Shown here: piece after piece, positions 9,841 to 19,200 of the stretch
Layout: the number at the start of each line of letters is the position of its first letter
Numbering within the stretch: position 1 is the stretch's first letter
Translations under genes and position numbers: made by a program
Notes under the pieces: generated by a model
The model's input: the letters and a program-made list of their open reading frames with translations, nothing else
Databases searched by the model: none
Told to the model about the DNA's origin: nothing
Source: Zasmidium citrigriseum
Lineage: Eukaryota > Ascomycota > Dothideomycetes > Mycosphaerellales > Mycosphaerellaceae
DNA: 64,000 nucleotides
NCBI GenBank assembly: GCA_002786025.1
Contig: NHNW01000026.1
Location: 248,001-312,000, forward strand
Direction: 5' to 3'

Positions 9841-11379
9841 TCAACGTCTATTGTCGACTTGAGATCGGATTGCCAAGCAGCTGGGAGTGAACAACCACCG
9901 CTTGTCCTCCGTGTCACATACTTGAGGCATGGTTGAGTTTCTTAAAGTATCCCGAGCTTGTGACACCTCTGTATGCCAATAGTCTCGCCCGACATCTCTG
10001 AAGTTACTCAGACACCTTGGCGTCTCGAAGTCCTCAGCAGATCCCAGTGGCCAGAGTGGCACAAAGCAGAATTGATTATATCCGCACCCTTTACACTTCT
10101 TCCACTCAGTCCAAGCCAGCCACTTCTTCAGCGCCCTCGCCAAAGACAGGGCGTGAGAGTAGCCGTCGAGTCTGGAGTGAGCGATTCTTGACAGCGTTTC
10201 GCAGACAATTTCGTTCACTTCCTTTACGGCGATAGCAGCGGTGGAGGGCCGGCGGCTTGTAGGTGAAATGAAGTGACGACGGCAACGTGCCACCTCCGCG
10301 GTCCTGTTGAGGTGAGCGTAGTCGATGAATGGTATCATTGATCGTTCAGCTTCAAATCGCATGTCGTCGAGTGAGGCGATTTCTCCAGAGGCAAGGTAGG
10401 CTATCCTGTCTGCATACCGAGCGACGATCATGTCGGTAATGCTCTGCCAGCTGGTTGGCCTCGTTGACCTTTTATCGTCCACATTCGTGACCATATTTGT
10501 CACGGCTTCTCTAACATCAGACAGGGTTGGACTTGTGTAGCTCGTTCTTGGTCGATCCAATTGATCGGAGTAGACCGCACCGGGAAACGCGAACAAGCTC
10601 ACATAACTATCGTAGTCGATCGATATTCTCTCGCCACCGATGCCATCGTAGCGACTGGCAATAGCTTTGAAGAACTCAGGGCTGTCTGGAATGACACCTG
10701 GCTTGCCGTGGAAAGATTTTGACTGTGTGCATCGGACCAAGTCGAGATTCGACTCAAAATCGCAGAGAATGATTTCGAACCCAGCTTCCATTCTGATGAA
10801 ACCGTCGACTTTACTGCCCCACTTCTCTCTGGCAAGACGACACAGTGCAGACGCACGGGCGGAGTCTTCCTCGTGCTCGTGAAAACTTCTTCTCCCGGTT
10901 GTGGGCCCCGGCGGTTTTCCAAGGAGAACAATGTCTTGCAAGTCCAAAGTTCCCCTATCGGACTTGGCGGCTGAGGCACCGGTAAGGTAGAGAAGGCGAA
11001 GGTCGTGCCTTGTGCGGTAAGTGTGCAGATATCCGAACGAACCAGTCTTAGTATCGATTTTCTCGGTTTCGTTGTCATCTTCGACACGATTGCTTCCGGG
11101 TCTCGCAAATATCAGAGCATGCTCAGGCTCGAAAGCCAGCCATTCCATTCCCGTCTTTACATCTGGAGAGCTCGTGCCGTGATACAGCTCTGTGTCTTGG
11201 GGAATTGTGGCGATGAAGAAGCCCATTCCATTGTGGTTCAAAGTAGAGCCCCATTGTCGAGCTGAGCTGTGGATCTCGTTGAAGACGTGGTTTGAATTTC
11301 GAAGTGTTGTCTGAACATCCTGTCCGATTGCGTGTGGAATTAGAAAACCTGCACTGGCAACTAGCATTCGCATCGTCAT
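9841..11379 (-). CDS. Secreted hypothetical protein with YHGT motif
   Basis: Single-exon 512-residue protein. Residues 1-19 form a signal peptide (MLVASAGFLIPHAIGQ region). The segment HNGMGFFIATIPQDTELYHGT, followed by GMEWLAFEPEHALIFARP and GYLHTYRTRHDLRLLYL, is typical of a widespread but uncharacterised family of fungal secreted proteins. A Cys-rich stretch KCKGCGYNQFC lies near the C-terminus. The 'YHGT ... F.PEHA..FA' pattern superficially recalls ADP-ribosyltransferase-like folds, but I cannot show catalytic residues. It is the next gene downstream of, and on the same strand as, the RiPP precursor (422 bp apart), so a role in that locus is possible but unproven. Confidence 0.7.
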   Translation of the reverse strand: MTMRMLVASAGFLIPHAIGQDVQTTLRNSNHVFNEIHSSARQWGSTLNHNGMGFFIATIPQDTELYHGTSSPDVKTGMEWLAFEPEHALIFARPGSNRVEDDNETEKIDTKTGSFGYLHTYRTRHDLRLLYLTGASAAKSDRGTLDLQDIVLLGKPPGPTTGRRSFHEHEEDSARASALCRLAREKWGSKVDGFIRMEAGFEIILCDFESNLDLVRCTQSKSFHGKPGVIPDSPEFFKAIASRYDGIGGERISIDYDSYVSLFAFPGAVYSDQLDRPRTSYTSPTLSDVREAVTNMVTNVDDKRSTRPTSWQSITDMIVARYADRIAYLASGEIASLDDMRFEAERSMIPFIDYAHLNRTAEVARCRRHFISPTSRRPSTAAIAVKEVNEIVCETLSRIAHSRLDGYSHALSLARALKKWLAWTEWKKCKGCGYNQFCFVPLWPLGSAEDFETPRCLSNFRDVGRDYWHTEVSQARDTLRNSTMPQVCDTEDKRWLFTPSCLAIRSQVDNRR

Positions 11380-11800
11380 GTGTCACTGGGTAAGCATCAT
11401 GAGTATGGTCTCCGGCTGCATCGAATGTGAAAAGAGAAGGTCGGAGATATCACGCGCTGAAACCAACAGCAGGAGCCACCATCGGGCCGTGAAGGAGCCA
11501 CTAAAGCCATGCTTGTTGCCACTAGCGTGCGAGCTTACCCAAGATGGCAGGAGCACATCTTCAGCTGCTGCGTTGCATATCAATACAAATCCTCCGGCGT
11601 TCCGAACGCAGAGTGCTTAGTGCTTTTGCAGGGTTCTCGTCCGTTTCAAGTCCGATGTGATCGAAACGCAGAAGTCCTCGAACTTTTATGGACACTGAGT
11701 ATTCGAGAAGTGGAAGACGCTCCGGCCGTTGTTGTTTGACTATCTAGCAACTCAACGGTAGTTCTATAGCACTTTCGGTGGATCGATCCCAGGTCTCCGT
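11380..11800. other. Spacer between precursor and secreted protein gene
   Basis: No supported gene. Contains the 3' flank of the RiPP precursor and the upstream region of the minus-strand secreted protein gene. Confidence 0.5.
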
Positions 11801-12162
11801 CTACTCCTTGTTTTTCAAGAAATAGTAAGTCTCATCATGATCCTCCCCACGCTTCGGCTTCAAATAATAGTACGTCTCATCATGTGGCTCGCCACGTCCT
11901 TTCAGATAGTAGTATGTCTCGTCGTGGGGGGCGTCTCGCTTCGTCTTGAGAACTTGGTACCCATCTTCCTCTCGTGGCTTCAGGTAGTAGTAGATTTCGT
12001 CATGATCGGAGGAATCTTGGGCGCGGGCGACATTTTCATCCCGCTCTTTCGATCGTTAGCACTGTACTGTCTGTGGCATGAGAAAGTCTTACGTCCAACT
12101 GGCCCTGCCTGGGTCAAAGCCACGAAGAATGGCAGCAGCTGGAGGAGAACCTTCATTTGCAT
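11801..12162 (-). CDS. Dikaritin-type RiPP precursor with repeated YYYL cores
   Basis: Predicted as two exons, complement(11801..12045, 12093..12162), 104 residues, with a 47-nt intron (GTAAGA, a GCTAACG branch site, and a 3' AG). Exon 1 encodes a signal peptide (MKVLLQLLPFFVALTQA). Exon 2 encodes four near-identical cores, HDEIYYYLK, HDETYYYLK twice and HDETYYFLK, at residues 38-46, 64-72, 78-86 and 93-101. A degenerate unit (DGYQVLK) lies at 51-57. Cores are followed by PR, GR, PKR and NK; the KR pairs at 59-60 and 88-89 are Kex2-type sites. Signal peptide plus basic-flanked Tyr-rich repeats beside UstYa-type oxidases is the dikaritin pattern (ustiloxin, phomopsin and asperipin relatives). 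Inferred path: secretory entry, Kex2 cutting, oxidative crosslinking of the Tyr-rich core by the neighbouring oxidases. Product unknown. Confidence 0.85.
11813..12004 (-). repeat. Tandem core-peptide repeats inside the precursor
   Basis: Four 27-nt core-coding units at 11978-12004, 11900-11926, 11858-11884 and 11813-11839, read on the minus strand. Codon use differs between units while the peptide is kept (for example TAC/TAT and ACA/ACG/ACT alternation). This suggests selection on the peptide rather than a very recent DNA duplication. Confidence 0.85.
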
Positions 12163-12734
12163 CTTGATCGATTTTGACCGGTCGTAGTGACAAGCTCTGC
12201 AACGTGCCAAGGTATTCTGATGAGCTTGTTGCTCGCCTGTCTGCTTTATACATACTAAAGAGACGACCGACGCAAGCCATATAGAAGCCCCGGTGGCATC
12301 TGCAACTAGCAGTAGTGCCTGTTGGCTCACATGTTCACCATCTGTGACCATGCTACTTGTAGCTACTTCCGAGGGAGAAGTACATGCGGATCATCGTCGC
12401 CCAGATGCAATGCAACGTTCCAATCAAGGAGCCCTAAAGCTTTGTCGTCGATGTGGGCGGTTAGTCACGGTCGTGAGATATGGAGCTTCCTATATCGTCC
12501 AAGTCAGGCTGATAGCCAGCGGAAGGATTGCGGAGCTTGATTGTTACGTCAACGCCACAGGTCGTCCATGGGCACCGCTCGTACGGACCTTTTCTCCGAT
12601 AGCACGAGCCAAACTCTTGTGCAGAAACTCTACTGAGTGGCCATTTACACGTGCTCGAAGCACAAGAGAAACATCTTATTGCTAGAGCAGACATCCTAAT
12701 CAGGAAGCCCTGCAATACCACAAGCTTGGGGAGA
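12163..12734. promoter_or_regulatory. Divergent promoter of RiPP precursor and UstYa-type oxidase
   Basis: A 572-bp spacer between the ATGs of the minus-strand precursor and the plus-strand oxidase. No credible ORF lies in it. A head-to-head arrangement would allow shared control by one regulator. I see no convincing palindromic operator by eye. Confidence 0.55.
12244..12250 (-). promoter_or_regulatory. TATA box of the RiPP precursor
   Basis: TATAAAG on the minus strand, about 82 bp upstream of the precursor ATG at 12162. Good match in sequence and distance for a strong core promoter. Confidence 0.5.
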
Positions 12735-13898
12735 ATGAAGTACCACGAAGACAGCGAAGATGCCGCATCCACAGAGACGCTCGTCGATCATTCCGCGGAG
12801 GAGATTTTATTCCACCCAAGACGGACAACTTCATGCCGGAGAGCGATTTTGATCCATGGGACCGCTATTGCAATCTATGCAGTAATTGCGACTCTTGTTG
12901 CAACGTACATCAACCGTGGAACCGGCAAGGGGCAGTCTATGGTTTACTGTAAGCCTCGTCCGTGAAATATGGCTCGACTAAACGTACTGAATCCATCTCA
13001 GCTCCTGCAAATGAAGCGGTCGAGTACGAAACTCGAATATACAGCCCTGGCCTGAAAGGTGACCCGAAATACTTTGGGCCTCCGAGTGACGAGATCGACG
13101 AGACTTGGAACAAGTTGATGTGGCGTGCGTGTAATGACCATTCCAAAGATTCTCAAGGCTGACCCCTTCGAGTACAGCCTCTTCGATACATTTGACCGAA
13201 GCTGAGAGACAACACTATGACCACGAGAGACCGATTGTTCAGTTTCCGGATGGAACTTACTCAGGGCAGTTGATGGTCTACGTAGGTCGCGAGACGAAGT
13301 TGGCCCAAACGGTTTCAATTGCTGACCCAGTCTTCCAGCACGAACTGCATTGCTTGGTAAGTCGAGATATGCAATGGGATGCCCAAGTGAGGAGGCTGAC
13401 GGCTCTGCAGAAACGACTGTATCAGTATATCAACGCTGACTACTATTTTCCCAACCTTACCGAGAAAGAACGAGAAATGAACAAGATGCACACAGGTGGG
13501 GCAATTTCTTCCCGAGAGTGAATTGTCAAGACTGACTTCCCTCAAGAGCACTGCCTAGGCACTCTCCGCCAAGGCGTAATGTGTCACGGCGACGTCTCAG
13601 TCATGACCATGGTCTGGGGCAAACACTCCCGCGTGCCCCTCGGCGACTTTTCCAATCCACATCAATGCGTCAGCTTCGATAAGCTGCATGCATGGGCGAT
13701 GGAGCGGGCGGTCACTGATGCACTGGAGCCTGGGGTGTTGGTCCATCCAACTTTGGGTGAGTCTCCGCTCGAGCTCGAGAAGAATCGCCACTGATGAGAG
13801 CCTGCGTAGGACCGTCCTTCCCTGATGGGCATGGGACGAAGATTGGCTTCGATGACAAGGACATCGACGAAGAGGGGAACATTGTTACAAATAGCTGA
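12735..13898 (+). CDS. UstYa-type (DUF3328) oxidase
   Basis: Predicted as seven exons: 12735..12948, 13002..13124, 13178..13281, 13339..13356, 13411..13495, 13547..13756, 13810..13898, coding for 280 residues. All introns are 51-57 nt with GT..AG ends. A single membrane segment follows a short cytosolic N-terminus (about residues 33-56, AILIHGTAIAIYAVIATLVA). The family's two metal-binding signatures are both present: HELHC (residues 148-152) and HTEHC followed by LRQGVMCHGD. Such proteins act in the secretory pathway and oxidatively cyclise RiPP cores (UstYa/UstYb in ustiloxin, PhomYa-type in phomopsin). The gene diverges from the repeat precursor, which supports that role. Exon 4 is only 18 nt and encodes exactly HELHCL. 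Confidence 0.85.
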
Positions 13899-14365
13899 TG
13901 GGGTTCGGTAATGGCACTAGAGATGCAAGGGGTGACGTGGACAGATAGTACATCATCAACAAGCCGATATTGATCGCGTGCTCAGTCTTGCCACAGACCC
14001 TAGCTCGGACACTAGTGTGCATTGATTCGCCCATTGGAAAGGCCATGCGATCTGTCGGCATTGTTCCTCGCTCGACCTGTTTGCACGGATTAAACGAATG
14101 TAACAGCGGCTGAAGCTTGTGCATTAGCTTGCAATGCTTAGCCCGATGCTTAGCTGCGGCTGCTACGGTGATGGCGAAAGTGGTATGTCGAATCAACAAG
14201 AAGCACTTTATCATCGACATACATGAGTTGTGTTGGTTTAGGTCAGCTGTCCAATTCGTCCGCGGACGAAATCCGCTGGCTCGAGAGTGATCGTTTCAGG
14301 GGTGTCGTGCAGCCGACTTTCAATTCTGAACTCTGCGAGCGAGTCAAGCAGCAGTGTCAGCGAAA
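13899..14365. other. Spacer between the two UstYa-type genes
   Basis: No supported gene. 467 bp between the stop of the first oxidase and the ATG of the second, both on the plus strand; presumably the second gene's promoter. Confidence 0.5.
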
Positions 14366-15016
14366 ATGTTTCCCAAGAAGCACGCATTCGAGAGAATACC
14401 GACGACGGACGAAGATGAGGCTTTCGACCAGGAGCTCGCGAGCAAGACGGCCTTGCCTACCCAATCCAAATCGCAACAGCGGCCATTCGTCCGGAGGGCA
14501 GCAGCGCTGCTGGCGCTCTTTCTCGTAGTAATAGGAGGCCTGGCTCTTACGACGATATTGTCCGGAGTATGGGGTCACTCCGCAAAGCCCAAATGGACCT
14601 CCTGCGGAGATGATCCCACAACAGCGCGCTCACGAGGCTGCTCATTCGACCTCGTCTCCTTCGCCTGGCAGACAGCCGAATGTTTCGACGGCGACCTGGT
14701 CTCGGAGTTCGCCTCATGGGAAGGCAACTGGACGTTCTTCGCAGACGACAAGTTCACCCAGCCGGTGGATCAAGAGATTGCTTTCCAGGGAGAGCGAACG
14801 CCGCTGTTCGTCCAATGGGATTACCATATCGTGCACTGCACTTTCATGTGGCGGCAAATGCATCGGGCGTATGAGAAGGGCTGGATTGATGAGCATTTGG
14901 GCAATTACCACCATACCCTGCATTGCCAGAAGATGATTTTGATGGACGATAAGGAAGCGGAAAAGGCTGTGACGGTGGCGAGAGTGATATATCCAGAGTG
15001 CCGACGTGTAAACTGA
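14366..15016 (+). CDS. Second UstYa-like double-HxxHC oxidase
   Basis: Single-exon 216-residue protein. The ATG at 14366 (AAAATGT context) is used because the four codons before it in frame begin with GTG. A cytosolic N-terminus of ~42 residues is followed by one membrane segment (about 43-67, rich in Leu, Val and Gly). The lumenal part has two HxxHC motifs: HIVHC (154-158, continuing TFMWRQMHRAY) and HTLHC (183-187, continuing QKM). Paired HxxHC motifs and the membrane anchor place it in or next to the UstYa/DUF3328 group. The spacing is shorter and the second motif lacks the LRQxxxCxGD tail, so it is a distinct subtype. Located 467 bp after the first oxidase; likely a partner in modifying the same precursor. 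Confidence 0.78.
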   Translation: MFPKKHAFERIPTTDEDEAFDQELASKTALPTQSKSQQRPFVRRAAALLALFLVVIGGLALTTILSGVWGHSAKPKWTSCGDDPTTARSRGCSFDLVSFAWQTAECFDGDLVSEFASWEGNWTFFADDKFTQPVDQEIAFQGERTPLFVQWDYHIVHCTFMWRQMHRAYEKGWIDEHLGNYHHTLHCQKMILMDDKEAEKAVTVARVIYPECRRVN

Positions 15017-16226
15017 TGCTCAGTCTGTACAATACCCAGAGAAGACCCAGTCAATTTCGTGAATCGTCGTATCTGCGAAGGAGACGATGAAGCCGTCTTG
15101 TGCTCATGTGAATGCCGTGTCTCATGAAAGGGACCTGGACGCCTCCAGCAATGAGACGTCGCTCCGTCTATTCCCTCATCGATAGAATCGTCCTGGTCAT
15201 TCGTTCCTTCTGGATATGAAGACGAAAGTGATGGAGATGGATGCAATGAAAGTCATCAAGGTTTGATGAGTTGGTCAACGGCCAGGATTCACGGCTCTTT
15301 CCGGCTTGGTGGACCCACTTCGAACTGACCTCACTCCATCGACTTTCACTTGCCTCCCTCTGCTCTCCATCATCTCACATCGAACTTCATCAACGATGCC
15401 GCAGATCCGAGATCTGAATTGCTGCGTATGCGAGCTTAGAGCCGTCTCACCTCCTGCGAAGCCCCGTCCGTCTCGCATTCCTGTTATACCTTCGCCGAAA
15501 ATGGCCTTTCTGATCGGAAAGAATTGCTCAATAGCCTCCCGGTGCAGTTGGGGGCCTCAGGATCTCCATTATACGACCAAAATCGCGGTACTTCAGTATG
15601 AACTACCTAAAAATGGCGTTCCCCGTGCAGGGGCAGCACAAGCTTCATCGCAGCGGCAAGATGAGCGTAGAAGTGAATGAAGATCTTGAAATGCACCAAT
15701 TTTCAGAGCTTTTAGATCCCTGAATTAAGGAGTCAGTTGCATGAGTGAAAGTACATGAAGATGCCTTCACTTGAGTGAGGAGTCAGACCGATCACAAGAC
15801 TGAAGCAGCACGTGGCCTGGCTCTACCGATGGCAGATCACGAGCACTTGACCCTGCATCGCCAACTCAACGCTCTTGGATTCAAGCGACAACTTCAACGT
15901 CCAAGCAGTACAGACCTTTTGGTGAAAGCGGTGTAAGTTCATGACTACGCCGCTCAATGACCAGGCTGACACCGTTTAGGGTCGGCAGTCGCTAGCCGAT
16001 GACGGGACGGATCCGACCTGGATTCGGGCGTCACGCTCTCTGAATGGAGTAGCTTCCTCAAGTGCGGCGACCCGAAGTTGAGCCGGACATGTGAATGCCA
16101 AGCCGCGCCCGCACGACGCACGCCGTTTGTCGAGCTTGAAGCTTCATCTTCCGCCACCTCAAGCATCTCCACCACCGTCTCTTTGACACCGCGACCGACT
16201 CTGCTATCAGACACATCAATCGCACC
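15017..16226. other. Long intergenic region
   Basis: No gene supported in 1.2 kb. A 124-codon ORF at 15306-15680 has no recognisable features. The right part is the promoter and 5' UTR of the giant P-loop protein. Confidence 0.45.
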
Positions 16227-19200
16227 ATGGCGCCGTCCTTCGGCGAGGCGGAGATCGCCCATGTCTTCTTGCCGCCCCGCCTACCAGACGCCGAATACGA
16301 GCCGTCGACCGACGGCCACCTCGTCGCGATCGTCATCAAAGCACTTGAGGCTGCTCAGAAGCAGCTACCGACATTTGCGCCTGATGTTACCCGTGCTGCC
16401 TTATTCTCCGTTGGCACCCTCACCGACCAAGCCGACAGTACCGCCATCAGCCGAATGTTGATTGGCCTGAAACTTGGAGATACGGCAGCGCTTCATATTA
16501 GAGCACAGAATGCTGCCGTGCTACTTTCAAGAGATGGAGCACACATCGTATTTGAGCAATTCGAATTGTCACCGGAAAACAAAGCTGTTTACTCCACGCC
16601 AGGCAGGCTCGTACGCTCTTTTCCCGCTTCGGCGACAGCTGTTGATGCCGATCTGCTTCGTGATGCCGACTTCATATCCACGGTTGCAAACACCCTGGCC
16701 ACAATGTCCACACAAGAAGCGCCAGGAATGAGGCCCACTTCAAGAAAGGCTGGCCTAGATCACGTCGAGGATCGGGACACTACTCAACCAGTCATCGTCT
16801 CGGAGCTGCTCTTTAGCATATTGAGAGGTATCGAAGCATCTCCTGTGAAGCTGAGATCCTCGATAACGAAGAGAACCCGAGAGGAAGTCTTGTGGAAGAA
16901 CGCTCGGCGTCCGTGGAGAAGGTCGCCCGCCTGGCTTCTTGTCCGTGTTGTTTTGCAACTGACCAGCTCGCGTCAAACGGAAGGATCCAATACAGTCTAC
17001 AAGAACCTCATGATTTTCATCATGAGCTACATGCTTGAATCTACATCTACGGAGGAGCCGGCCTTACCATCAGAGACTCTCTACGTCATGCTTGCGAAAG
17101 TTGATCGTCGGAGGCAGAAGCTTCTCGCTGCGGGATGCTTGGATGATTCTGTCGCTCGCGTTGTCGAATCTGCGCTCAACAAGATCTCCAGCAAGCTGAC
17201 CAGCCGTTGGACTACTCTACAAGTCAACGATGCTCGAGATATTGGCAACGACATGGAGACTTTGAAAGATCTTGATTTCCAGCAGGACACGCGGGTGTGG
17301 TTGCCAGACTTGGACGACTATATTCTTGGAACACAGTCTCGCAAACCGTCTGATGCGGCGGCCGAATTCATCCCATCTGTCGGTCTCCTCAGGTATGAAA
17401 AGGGCAAGCTTCCCTGCCTGCCCGCTAGAATGAATGACCGGTATTGCACTGCAAACCTCCAGCAGTTCGAGCGCTGGGTCGCCATTCACTTGAAGAGCTG
17501 GCTACACAGCGGTCCGGAAAATGCGTGCAAGGAGCTATGCAACTTGATGAAGACCTATCATACGCTCGCCACGGCCTCCTACGCCAACGACCCGCTGCAG
17601 ACTTCAGCGATGCTGCTTACATGCTTGGAGATCTTCACAGCTTGCGATGAAGCTGCAGTCGGCTCCTACGAGATGTTGGCCCAATATGGCCTCGATATCC
17701 CATCTGGCTTCCTTCAGAACTTGCTGCTGCCGACTTTGAGCCAGATGCAGAGACTCTCCGCAATCGAAGCATATTTGAAGAAGAGGCAAGGAGGAAGCAG
17801 ACTGCCTGCATCGCTGCTCTTCAACGTAAGCGACAAACAGAGCTTCGCTTGCCGTTACTACGATGGTTCATCACAGCACAAGGCGCTACATCAGTCCATT
17901 GTGTCTCGCGCTGAGGTCGATCGCGAGGCCAAGCGGAAGCAACTTCGTGAGGTTCAGGCTGAGTACCAGCGGTTAGACACTTTGTATCGCCAAGCAAGTT
18001 GCGAATACACCACCAAGATCATCGACACTCATTGCGATCCTCCTGAGACCGAGACCACGCACAACTCCAGTTGTCGGAAATGTTTCCACAAGGCGAAGAG
18101 GGACATGCTCTCTATCAGAGTCCATGAATGGCCCCTTCCCGCGAATCCCACTACAGCGAAAGCAGTCGTGTTTGAGCTACACGCCCCGGAGTGGCTTGTA
18201 TATTGGAGAGAAATCAGACTGTACCTTCTCCAACACATTCTCAAAGGAAAGTGTACAAAAGACAAGTTGAGGGCACAGTATGAGCTGTCAACAGGCGATC
18301 CTCAACTCCAGGACCACTTCAAGACTGTCCGGCATCGTGTCGGTCTGCTCTCCCAGGAGAAGCCCATAAGCGTCACGCACCTCGCTACCAAGTATGGAAA
18401 TATACCTTCACTTTCAGAGAAGGACGTATGCGTCGCGAATGGTCTCCGGTACCGCTATTACGACTCGGGCACACAATCCTTCATGGGAGGCTTCACATTC
18501 GACAATTCGATTCCAAAGGCATGCACCTATACCTTACCCACCCATGCGAATACACTTCAGCGATTTCTCGTCCGCCCTGCAAGCACTCCCGATGGTGCAC
18601 CACCGAACGCAGTGATCGCAAGCCAGCAGTCCTGTCCAGCGAACATGTCGCTTGAGGAATTCAAGGAGCTGGCATCTATTCCGCTGGGTCATCGCATCCA
18701 ATGGGCCAACATCGACCTGCAACTCGCAATGCCGGCGGTGGATTTCAAGAAGCTGGAGACTACATTGGTCTTCTTGCAGTGTATCTACCAAGCAGGTCCA
18801 CCATGCTCCGATGGCTGTTCCCATCGCGACAGCCATGAATCTCTCCGTCGCGACTCTATTGCCCATTCGCTGGTGGAGAACCTCCGTCTAGCTCTCGGCA
18901 GAATCAAGGAGAACTGGGAGTCTATCCAGGCTCTCAACGTCTTTGTCGCCATTGCGACCAGAGTCCTCAGCCTAAATCGCAGTGCCTCAGCGTCGGTGAA
19001 TTCGTTTCTGGAAGCCGCCCGTCAAGTTGCCCTAGGTTGGATATCGACCCTGCGTGACAGAGCACATACAGCGGAAGATCATAAAGACCGAACCGAGTTC
19101 ATCTCTCGCAGCGTAGAGGTGGCTCTTGCTTGTGCGTCCACGTTCGATGTCGACGACGAGCAATTGGACACCATGTTCAAGAGTCCAGAGAATACGACAA

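Noticed and set aside
9841..11379. ADP-ribosyltransferase call for the secreted YHGT protein
   Set aside because: Only a short resemblance; R-S-E or H-Y-E catalytic sets could not be placed with confidence.
11837..12187. 116-codon plus-strand ORF with hydrophobic segments over the RiPP precursor
   Set aside because: It is antisense to the precursor repeats; its hydrophobic look comes from the complement of the Tyr/Lys/Asp-rich cores. The minus-strand reading has a signal peptide, a spliceable intron and repeated cores.
15306..15680. 124-codon plus-strand ORF in the long intergenic region
   Set aside because: No signal peptide, domain or convincing composition; not supported as a gene.
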